Assembly (NCBI GenBank): GCA_950106755.1
Contig: OX467083.1
Span: 24,361,029-24,425,028 of the forward strand
Length of the DNA: 64,000 nucleotides
Direction: 5' to 3'
Source of the DNA: Climacium dendroides
Lineage: Eukaryota; Streptophyta; Bryopsida; Hypnales; Climaciaceae
Position numbers and translations under genes: made by a program. Below the pieces are notes generated by a model. The model worked only from the letters and a program-made list of their open reading frames with translations. It did no database searches and was not told where the DNA came from. This document shows positions 22,938 to 35,432 of this stretch, one piece after another. How positions within the stretch are numbered: the stretch's first letter is position 1; every line of letters starts with the position of its first letter.

Positions 22938-24440
22938 GATCAACAATATTTTTGAAATTTTATTGATCTTCTTTAGGGCTTTATTTGTTGATGATTGGAT
23001 TCCTTTGAGCTTCATCAATCAACATTTGGTATTTAAAAACAAAAGTTTTTATTATGAAGTTTAAAAAAAATTAAAATCTCCTTCATGATTGATGGAGAGG
23101 CCTCAATTTGTATTTTAGGATGATCAAATGACCATACAAAGTCTTTCCTATGTAGATTTGAAATTTAGCTTATTCTCAATGCAAGGCCTTCTTCCTTTGG
23201 ATCTATAGCCAATAATTAAGTATTTAATTGCACAAATTACAATTTTATTTTTTCACATTGGATGAGATGGTATGTGTTTTTGTCATTATTGTCCTTTGCA
23301 CTTTAAGATCACAATTCTTCTCAACTATTGTCGAGAATAAGTTTCCTGCTGCATTAATTTCCATTGAAAGAGGTGAGCTCACTGTTTCCATTGATTGCAT
23401 TACCTTTGCAGTGTGCTGAATATGATTTTTCACTCAAGTTTTTCATGGACTACATTTTCAAGTTATAATGTTTGATCTTGGGTGTTTTCACACTTCCCTT
23501 GCTTTTTTTTAGAGCAGATGAAAAACATTCTCCTTGGTGGTTGCAAGAAAGACCAACTGGTTTTTGTAGTGTTTTCTAGAGTACTCATTTTTTCTTTCAG
23601 GAGTATTGTATGATTAGAAAAAAATATTTTTAATGTACACACACACCTTTAAAAAGAAGACATTCTATAAAGGAAAAGCATAGAAAAAATCTCTAAGTAG
23701 GAGAACTAAAAATGTCTCTTGAACTAGCAAAATCTCGAGAAAATAGATACTTTTTCATTTTCATTTGTAAAAAATAAGAAAAAAAATTATATAATTATGA
23801 AAAATCAGAAATTTGGAAGAACTTTATGATGAAGAGATTTCACCAAAAGAATCAGACATTAAAACCATCTTCAATGTTCATAAATGCATGTGCAAAGGAG
23901 CCCTACTAGCATGCATGTGGAGGACATAAAATAAATTGTTCTTAAATTTCCTTTGGTAGAAACATGACTTTCTACTATGGGAATAGACTATAGAAATTCT
24001 AGCTTTAGATCATTAATTTTGAATGCTCTCCAGGACTAAAAAAACACAAACTACAAAGTGCAATAAATTAGCTAAATTGAAATTTAAGTATAAAATGATT
24101 TTTGAAAATTTCTGAAAAATGAGGGATTTAAAAACAATCAAGTTAGACATCTCCAATAAAAATTTCAAGTTAATTAGATTCATTCTTCAAAAAGTTATAG
24201 TGGATAATGAAAGAGTTACTCTCATTGTGATACAAAATTGTAGTCTTTCTTGCAATCATCTTCTTAGGCGGTAAGGGATTAACCCATAAACATTGACAAT
24301 GACGTTTTTTGTCCAATGGAAGATAGAGAGTCCTTCTAGTGGGATGAAGGTGCAACTATTCACCTTCAAAATTTTGGAGAGGTCTTCTTGCAATGAATGC
24401 TTTTGTATTTTTTTTAAAGCTAATAATTCACACGGTACCC
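22938..24440. other. AT-rich intergenic, no gene seen
   Basis: Only short open frames. The left flank of the retroposon (about 24390-24445) is itself a repeat: TTCACACGGTACCCAAACAG matches TTCACACGGTAGCTAAACAG in glucosidase intron 2. Confidence 0.4.
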
Positions 24441-24458
24441 AAACAGATGATTTCTACT

Positions 24459-25176
24459 AGTGTTTTGTTTTTTCTGGCGATTTGGTGCAAAATTACACCA
24501 ATTTTTTTGGCTTGTCACCATGCCTATAGAAAAAAAAACATGAAAAAAACCTTATAAATTGCCAGAAAACTTCAAATTAAAAAAAAAACTTGGATGAAAT
24601 CGCCAAATCTCTTCTATTAAGATAGGTGTTTTGTTTTGTTTTGTTTGTTTGTTCATTTGTTTGTTTGTTTGTTTTGTTTGTCACGTTGAGATCTCCCGGA
24701 CCGTGTGTCCCTTGGTCGTGTGCTTGGTACCACCAGAAAGCCCTCGGCGAGGAGGGGTGCACCGACTTGGTTTCGTGGCCTTCCGATGTACGGTGTGAAA
24801 GTTGTGCATTTTTGAGTTATTTTTGGTTCTAGAAAATTAGAAAACTACTTTTTTATATATTTTGGTCACAATTTTGGTACCATTGAAAAGCTCTTAGCAA
24901 GGAGGGGTGCACAAGCTTGGTTTTGTGGCATTCCGACTCACAATGAAAAAGTTATGGATTTTTGAGTTGTTTTTGGTTCTAAAAAAATTAGAAAATTACT
25001 TTTACTTTTGTTTTGATTGTGGCAACGCCACAGGGCACTCTAGTTATGGATATGTGATATGTGCTAATGTGATGTTTTCTATTCATTATGTGGATGAATA
25101 TTAAAATTTGGAACACCACTATTACATTTAATATTGCCACTATGGCACTTCATAGAAAATGAAAAAAAAAAAAAAA
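24459..25176 (+). mobile_element. Poly-A retroposon copy B (long form, 718 bp)
   Basis: Starts AGTGTTTTGTTTTTTCTGGC and ends in a 14-A tail after CACTTCATAGAAAATG. Flanking duplications are ATGATTTCTAC (24447-24457) and ATGATTTCCAT (25177-25187). The same target, uninterrupted, is present at about 60114-60124. The ends match copy A at 9392-9676. The extra middle (about 24612-25070) has a (TTTG)n tract and two direct repeats of ~160 bp, each with GGAGGGGTGCAC and TTTTGAGTT. No protein is encoded. Confidence 0.75.
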
Positions 25177-25187
25177 ATGATTTCCAT

Positions 25188-25733
25188 AGTGACTGGCTCG
25201 TCGTTTTAGGAATAAGCGTGGAGCCCAAGGTGCATCCAAAAGAGCCCTCTCCTATAGGGACCAAACCAAGGAAGTCAATTTTCTGATCACTCTCATTGCT
25301 CAAGCAAGCACTCCCATTTTTTCCAAACCTTTTCACCAATGAGAGTTCTCCTGCAATTTTCGATTTCCTTGCCTCACATGGCCCCGGAATACTTGCAATC
25401 TAAAGGTCCCAATGTTGGGAAAGATCATAAAAAGTAAGTTCCGCTGCCCCTGATCCAGCAACCAGGTGGATGATGTAAGTTCGTTCTGAAAATGTCAAAA
25501 GTTCGGTTGCACAAGTGACGGGTTCAATCCCAAGGGGTAGCTTGTGTCGACAAATGAAAGGGACCGATTGAAAAACCATACAATACTCACCAATCCCCCA
25601 CCACTGTACTGTACTCCAACTCGGCAGTACACTCAAGCGTGTGCAAAGCGTGTGCCGTGGGAATCTCCACAGCATCTGGACGTGGGGACACCCTTCCTGA
25701 ACCTTCTGACTAAGTGTAAGCCTGGCTCTGAGT
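25188..25733. other. Upstream region of metallothionein B
   Basis: Moderate GC, no gene. GGGTTCAATCC at 25520-25530 is a perfect Pol III B-box-like word without a convincing A box. A metal-response-like core (TGCACAC on the minus strand, 25645-25639) lies about 95 bp upstream of the TATA box; a single 7-base match is weak evidence. Confidence 0.4.
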
Positions 25734-26300
25734 TATAAAAGGGGAGGAAGGAGAAGCAATTTCTGCATCTCATTCAATTCGTCTTCAATCTCTAGCTACA
25801 CTTCGTTTTCAGTCTTGGTAAGAATCGGACTTGCGTTGCAAGCTTTGTGTGTTTTCTCTCGCATTTCAAGTTACTTGGGTAGCTAGCTTAATTGCAACAT
25901 CGCTCCTTCTCGTTAGCAGGAGTGGCAGAGACAGTACTCGATCTCACATGTTGGTGCTAGCTTAATTGTTGTCCTTGTGGTCGTTAGCACATTGCCGAGT
26001 TTTGAATTTGTAGTGCGGAGCTTTTACACAATCAGATTGATTGTTTTCGATAGATCGACTTGGAGAATTGGAGTGGCGTGAGTTACGATAGAATGAGTTT
26101 GGTAGCTAGTCGCGTAGAAGTTTGGTAGCTATTTTGGAAAGAATTGATCGATAGTACAGTTTTTTAGTGGTTATTTGACGATTGCAAACTAAATTATGTC
26201 TCTTGATTGTGACTATGGTGTTCCAACGTACTCTAGCTGAAGTGAGGGAGGATTGCTGTTCTAATTGTTCTAATTTTGTTGTGTCTGTATGCTGGGACAG
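25734..26300 (+). promoter_or_regulatory. Metallothionein B core promoter, 5' UTR and UTR intron
   Basis: TATAAAAG at 25734-25741 is followed after about 25 bases by TTTCTGCATC (25760-25769), the same word as in gene A. The first UTR exon probably ends at 25817 before GTAAGAATC. A 483-bp UTR intron then runs to GGGACAG ending at 26300. The second UTR exon (26301-26356) contains TTCGATCATTCAAAGCTTCA, matching gene A. Splice sites are inferred from sequence and from agreement between the two genes. Confidence 0.65.
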
Positions 26301-26356
26301 TGCATTCGATCATTCAAAGCTTCACACTAGCTCGTCCACGCACTACCGCAGCAGCC

Positions 26357-26733
26357 ATGGCCAAGGATACCGGCAAGTGCGGCAACTGCGACTGCCCCGC
26401 AGGAACTTGCGCCAAGGAGAATGGCGGCAAGTGCGGCAACTGTGACTGCCCCGCAGGTGAGCTAGATCGATCGTTGGTGCTTCGCCTTCTCTTCATCATA
26501 CTGTATATCTTCTCCTTCGCAGCTCACTCGTGACTGCAACGTACATGCATGGTGTTAATTAAGCGCTTCACTGTTGATGAAAGGTCCTATCATTGGTGGT
26601 TTTCTCTAATGTTTCCATGGTGACTGATGGTGTGTTTTAATTTGTGGCTTGTGATTTAGGAACCTGCGCCAAGGAGAACGGAGGCAAGTGCGGAAACTGT
26701 GATTGCGCTGCAGGAACCTGCGCCAAGGAATAG
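26357..26733 (+). CDS. Metallothionein-like protein B, three CGNCDC modules (57 aa)
   Basis: Paralogue of gene A with the same expected metal-buffering role. Exon 1 is 26357-26456 and exon 2 is 26660-26733; the intron is GT-AG, phase 1, 203 bp, and the stop is TAG. The protein opens MAKDTGKCGNCDC and has three nearly identical 18-residue modules (KCGNCDC, then P/A-AG, TCAKENGG), ending TCAKE. It has 12 Cys in 57 residues and no aromatic residue or His. The intron falls after the second CGNCDC-x-AG, at the same place and phase as in gene A. Intron 3' ends are the same (GTGGCTTGTGATTTAG), and the 3' UTRs share a CATGGCACC block. Module 3 has CDCAAG where modules 1 and 2 have CDCPAG. GC-rich codons contrast with the AT-rich surroundings. 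Confidence 0.92.
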
Positions 26734-26872
26734 ACTCCTTGCATGGCACTAGAAACTAGTCCTCATGGCACCCAATTCACACTGGCTTTGAAGGAGCTAG
26801 GGAGTGGATGAATGTCATGCAGGCCTAAAAAAAATTCAAGTGTTTGTAGTGCTTATTTGTAATTAACTATGG

Positions 26873-26925
26873 AATAAAAAATCAGTACAGCGAGTGCCAC
26901 TGTCCGATATGGCACTCGTGCTGTA
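26873..26925 (+). terminator. Poly-A signal and 3' hairpin of metallothionein B
   Basis: AATAAA at 26873-26878 lies 140 bases after the stop. Eight bases on, 26886-26925 forms a strong hairpin: TACAGC-GAGTGCCA pairs with TGGCACTC-GTGCTGTA around a 10-base loop, with a 2-base bulge. A role in 3'-end formation is a guess. No equivalent was seen after gene A. Confidence 0.5.
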
Positions 26926-28892
26926 ATCCTGATGGGGATCCTGATTCCTTCTTATTCTTACGTTCTGAATGAGCAATCTCAAACTTTTTCTGCCTGTTTT
27001 TAATTGACGCTGGATATACGATTTCATAAGCTCGATCGATATGATTTTCTTCTCATACGTAATGGATTCTGGACAATAGTTGTTACTATAATTAATATGG
27101 CAGAGGGAAGTCAGGTTGTTGTCTAGTAGAATAACTTTGCCCAACGTCGCCCTGAATGAATACGCTTAGATAGTTGCATGAATGTTGTCCTTCTGGCCTC
27201 CTTTTAGAGGTAGACATTGTTATGATGCATGCTTTTACAAACGTATCAATGAATAAGGTAACTACACCTTAAATTATATACTCTCTAAAACTGCACAAGC
27301 TAGATTCTTGCTTAAAATATACTTTCACTATTCATGAGAATCATAGGTGGTTACCTTAAACACTATTTTCAGCACTTTCAAATTTCATAGTTTATTCATA
27401 TGATGTTCCAAAAATGCATTCTTAGAGAATCTGAAATCCCTTTTTGGCTTTCAACAAAATCCCCCCAAAGTTCTTCGATATAATAATGGCAACCATGCTA
27501 AATTGCTTATTTGTGCGATTTTAGGTGTAGTTACTTTACTCAATCAGCGGTTTCATTATTTCAATTCCATATATCTATAGCTAGTAATTACATACTATAT
27601 CCTTCCACTGAATAGCAATTCTTATTGCTCACTATAATGTCATATAAAATTTTTAGTGAAAGCAACAGAGTACAATGACATTATCTCTCTTCCATAAAAG
27701 AAGGCAACATTCTTTTTTCTTCTTACTCACTTAGACAAATGTGAAGTTATTAGATCCATTCTAGACCATAAAGACATTGATGGATGACTTTTAAAAATGA
27801 AGAATGCATCTATTGGTCCAAAATCATATCATTCTTGAGTGACTAGTTTAGTCATAGGCCATTGTCCTTCTAGGATTAAAATATTGTTACCCTTCTTGTT
27901 ATTTAGAGTTATAATTATTTAATTTATATTAATTAGCCTTTTGGAGAAAAATCTAGTGGAAAAAAATTATCCTAAAATTTTTATTTTTCAATTTTTTATA
28001 AATATTTGAAAAGAAAGGGTAGTAGACACCAATTACAGACTCTAGACTTATTCAAAATGATTCTTAAAAAAGAAGGAATCCAAGGGATGAGAGCCCATCA
28101 ATATTTCAAATAGTGAATAAACTTCACTTTAATTAGATTAAAAATAGATTTAAAAAATAGGACTTGAAAGTGGGGCGGGGTTGGAAATGGATCTAGTTAC
28201 CTTATCATTAGAAAATTTCCACCAAAAGACTTGCACAAGACCTATAACATATAGTGCTAACCTATTATTTAGTTCTTGCTAAACCATTTAAGGCTCCATT
28301 GATCACATTCACAATCCTTGCTTGTTCTTTATTTATTATTCACACCATTGTTTTTTTCTTGGCAACCCTATTGACATAAATAGGTGCCTACACCCGACAT
28401 ATTCGAAAAATCACAACTAATTCAGATTTGCTTTAAAAATTACAAAACCACTTCTATGCTCTACCACATTCATTTGTCTTTCTCTGAAAAATAAACAAAA
28501 AATATTATGATCTACAAAGACAGAACAGCCCTTAAATGGTCACTTTTTGAGCATACTAATACACCATACACCAATTTAGTTCCCAAAAATTAGGGGATGT
28601 TCCTAAAAATAGGGGAGACTGACTTTTGGAATGAATATTAAATATCCATCGATTTTATTTTCTTCATTCTAGCAATATCAAAACCAATTGAAGTAAGCAT
28701 CTAATTTAGATGTATTGAGAATTATTTGCAAATGGCTTCATTCCCAATGATAGATAATAGTTTTGGAAGTATCGAGTCCAAGCAATTTACAATACATCAA
28801 TGTGCAATCCAAGGTTCCCAAAGAGAAGGATCAAATTTCCTTTTAAGGGTTAAGAGTATACTTTGCACGGTTCACGAATTCCGTTTCTGTTG
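26926..28892. other. AT-rich intergenic, no gene
   Basis: Only short open frames. Two words like the right ends of the TTAA elements occur: CCTTCTAGGATTAA (27868) and CCTTTTAAGGGTTAA (28839-28853). These suggest truncated copies. Confidence 0.4.
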
Positions 28893-29018
28893 GTTATCAC
28901 ATCAGTCCAGAAAATGGATTTAAAAAGTTCGTTATCACATCAGCCTAACACTGAAGTTCCGAGCCTGGGCGATAACGAACTTTTTAAATCCATTTTCGTT
29001 CCGAGCCTGGGCGATAAC
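28893..29018. repeat. Nested palindrome, 126 bp
   Basis: GTTATCACATCAG occurs at 28893 and 28931. GTTCCGAGCCTGGGCGATAA occurs at 28956 and 28998. Between them lies a perfect 27-bp inverted repeat, GAAAATGGATTTAAAAAGTT.. (28910-28936) against its complement (28971-28997). The unit looks like one short element with GTTATC/GATAAC ends placed symmetrically inside another. It lies about 500 bp beyond the RPT2 stop codon. Confidence 0.85.
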
Positions 29019-29516
29019 ATTTAAACCTTTTGTAAGAAAATTCAGTAGCAGAATCCCACCATCCGTTATAACTTTCCGCGTTAACCCTCCCAAATCAATT
29101 TCTGTTTTTACTGATAAGTACAGCATGTATATTCACGACTGAAGCAAGGTTTACATATACATTCCCGACTTGACTACAATGGACTACCGAAATAACAAGC
29201 AACATGCGACTTCTTCAAACACAATTAACAACCATTGAACTTAATTCCTGCCTTGGGCAAACACAATTACTCAGATCAACCTGAATAGAAAACAGAAGAG
29301 ACAGCTACGTTTGTGCTTGAAGGAGAGACAGCAACCTGTTAAGTAAACCCCAATTTGGAATTCCAACACGTTCTATCACCACACCATACCAAATGAGAGA
29401 AAAAAAACGTCCGGTACACAAGCTCATTTCATATGGATGTCAACGATCCAAGTTCATTATGTTAAAAGCCTTAGACGACAAATGTACAGCAAAGGATACC
29501 ACCTACAATGCGGTTT

Positions 29517-32484
<2,968 letters not shown>

Positions 32485-34396
32485 TGTTTTCGCCCTTTTC
32501 CTCCAAATCTCCTCGTCCCTTCAACGCGAGAAAAAACTCTTCGAAATCAAACCCTAGACGAATCCATGCCACGAGCACCGACCTCTAACCTAAACCTTAA
32601 GGCGCACCCGTGACGAAAATTAGCAAGAAAAAGTCTTGATAGAAAACTATTGCAGAGAGATGGATTCGGATGCGAGCTCGACAACGAAGCTCGCGGAGTT
32701 TAGAATGAAAATCCAACAAACAAACGGGGAACAATGGCGTGAGAATAACAGCACAGCAAAGTTGAACAAGATCTTGACACCCAACGGAGACGAAAGAAGG
32801 TCCTCCGAAGAACAGAGGATGAACGTAAAACATGCACCCTCATTTCATCCATTCGTCCATTCATTGATGTCCTCACCTCTCTAGCTTAGAGACACACAAA
32901 AGCGCGACTTTTTCTGTCAGCTCATAGTTACTTTTTACTTTTATTAGACTCATCAAATTTTTATATTTTCTTGTTGGAAAATGAAAGGAGATTTTAATGA
33001 ATCAAAAAAACGTTTCATTTGAATATTCTATCCAAAAGTTATAAAAAGTCTTTATGGCTTTTTATAGTTCAAATTGGTTTTAGGCACTCCCAACTTATCC
33101 CTCAACCCTATTAAACAACCCCCCTTAGATATCTAACTTATTATCTAGTCGCATGCATATTCACAACTTGACCCTTAAATGTTCAAGGCCATTCTTTGAG
33201 CCTCTTGGAGTATATTCTATATAACTAAACAAAATAACAAAGTTTGATAAGTTTTATCAAATTTTTATATAATACAATTGTACAATCTTAAAGTAGACAT
33301 GTTATGGATTACTTAGAAAAAAAAAATATTACTTAAGAATTGAAAGCTTATAATATTTAATCACAAAGGGTTTAAAAATTTGAAATTCATTCAAAGTCTT
33401 TCAAACTTCTTGTTACATGCCAAATCTAAAATTGTGGTTATAAAAAAAAAATGAAAACAGACATATAATCACAATAAATTTGTAGCTTCTAAAAATCTAC
33501 TCAACAAATTTTTGTAAATGACATTAATCAATTTTTGACTTCATCCAAAGATCAAATGAAATTAGAGCAATTTATGTTGAAATTAGAAGTTTATTTCTAA
33601 GTATTGACCTTCACCAAGTTCCATGATATTGTACATGAAGGTTTGATTCGACAGTTGAATGCTGAAATTGAATTTCTATGTCAAATTCTCAATGGTTCAC
33701 ATCACCTTAGACCATTCACAAAATGACATGCGACACTTTTTCACCAAAATGACTTAATTTTTGTCAAATTTGACCTTCATGTAGGATAATTTCACTTCCG
33801 TGTGAGTAGGAAGAAATTACATCTAAGGAGTAGCTTTGAATTGTTGTCAAACCAAAAACGTGTAAGTCCAATGTTAAAAATAGTTTTTCAGAAGTTGTAA
33901 AGTTGCCTCCTTGCTTCTTATGAACCTCTCCTCAAAATTTTGCGAGCCAACAATTCCAACCCTCCTCTTGGAAATGTTTTACACTTTCATGAAGAATTTC
34001 TTTTATCTTTTCTGCAAAGTTTGCCCGATTTTTATTGATGGCAGTCCGCTCTAGTACTGTTTCGACGTAGATTCTGTTGTTCAATCAGCGTTGCCTCTCC
34101 TTTCGTGATTAGGTTTCGAAGCTCTCGGGTCTTGGAGGGAGCCCTACGGAGTCAGAATTAGGATTAGAATTGTCTGTCGATCGGAGTGTACGAGAGTAGA
34201 TTCTCGAATACAGATTCCGAGTCGGAGAAATCGATCGACATGGCGTGATTCACAGCCACATTCGAGCACATTTGAGCAGATTCCAGGGATTAGGGTTTAA
34301 GATTCAATTCGTGAATTGATGGGTATGGTGATGTGCACGACATCGATGTCGGATTTCTAACAAGCTATCTAGCTACTTCCTCTCGCTGCCACCATC
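32485..34396. other. Space between RPT2 and cytochrome b5, which are divergently transcribed
   Basis: The first ~200 bp should hold the RPT2 5' UTR and promoter; no clear TATA box was seen. About 32900-34000 is AT-rich repeat DNA. It contains TTGACCCTTAAATGTTCAAGG (33168), like the left end of the TTAA elements with TTAA mutated. The 300 bp before 34397 become GC-richer and should hold the cytochrome b5 promoter and 5' UTR. Confidence 0.5.
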
Positions 34397-35432
34397 ATGA
34401 CGACGGTGTTCACATTGGCCGAGGTGGAAAAGCACAAGGGGAATGGTGATTGTTGGCTCATCATTCACGACAAGGTTTGGGACGTCTCCCCTCCCTCTTC
34501 GTCTTGGCAATGGCTGAATCTTAATAATGGACCATCGCTTGACCAGCGTGGGGGCCGGTGTTGGCATGCAGGTATATGATGTGTCGCGGTATGCAGATGA
34601 GCATCCGGGTGGAGACCAAGTGCTCTTTGCTGCAACAGGTAAAAGCCTGGCACTTCAGGTAGAGGATATTGTAAGTGTCACTTGAATGCATTTTAGAATA
34701 TTGGATGTGATTTTTGGGAGATCAATATAGACTATTGAGCTCTGGAGAGACCACCTTGATTAGGACAACCAAATCTGTTGAGATTGAAAAGTTATCACTG
34801 TGACGAAGTTCTTATGCAATCGTTCATAGAAAGTGGAATGTAGTACACCACTAACTATAACTAAGAATTAAGGCATGTTCATCCGTAATCAACACTGCCC
34901 AAACATGTGTATGAATTCATGAATCATCTCTGGACATTGACAATGGAATTCTTCAAAAATTCCATAGATGGACATTTTTGATATCTCCTGTGCGTAGCCA
35001 ACTCAAGCTTACACCTCATACAGTAAGTCCAAACACGTGTATGAATACATGAATTGCTGTTAGTAGCAAGGTTCAGTATAGAGGGCAGGATCAGGTCCCT
35101 AACGGTTTAAGTTTCCTTGAATCTCTCCATAGCCATGTCTCTAGTGATCAATGTGAGAATTGAAAGTTGAATGGTTGACAGGCAAGGATGCAACTTTCGA
35201 GTTCGATGATCGTGGCCACAGCGATGACGCCCGGGAGTTGATGTCACAATTCGTGATCGGCGCAATCGACGTGACCACCCTCCCTGTGCAGCCCAGCCCC
35301 ATGAAGGACCCCAGATTTCCATCCCGCAGTCTCTCGGAGATGCTCATTAGATTGTTGCCATTCCTGATTCCGCTATCGATTCTGGCAATGGCGCTTTGTG
35401 TGAAATTCCTCAGCAACGGCCCCAGGAGCTAG
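34397..35432 (+). CDS. Cytochrome b5, tail-anchored ER form (131 aa)
   Basis: Haem protein that passes electrons from reductases to ER desaturases, hydroxylases and P450s. Three exons: 34397-34474, 34572-34638, 35182-35432. Junctions are GT-AG and phases 0 and 1 close on TAG. The start MTTVFTLAEVEKHK is the usual b5 start. The haem-binding domain includes CWLIIHDKVYDV at the first junction, DEHPGGD with axial His37, and GHSDDAR with axial His61. A linker follows (PSPMKDPRFPSR), then one C-terminal membrane segment (LLPFLIPLSILAMALCVKFL) and a short tail NGPRS. That is the layout of a tail-anchored protein with its haem domain in the cytosol. Reading through the first donor would add an unrelated tail, so the 97-bp intron is needed. 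Confidence 0.94.

Noticed and set aside
25440..25540. Possible tRNA gene around the perfect B-box-like word GGGTTCAATCC
   Set aside because: No A box at the right spacing and no complete cloverleaf; the acceptor-like ends have a mismatch and the internal arms do not pair.
28893..29018. tRNA reading of the nested palindrome (GATAAC/GTTATC stem, GTTCCGAGCC)
   Set aside because: The word resembles a B box only loosely and the sequence does not fold as a cloverleaf. Inverted-repeat geometry explains it better.
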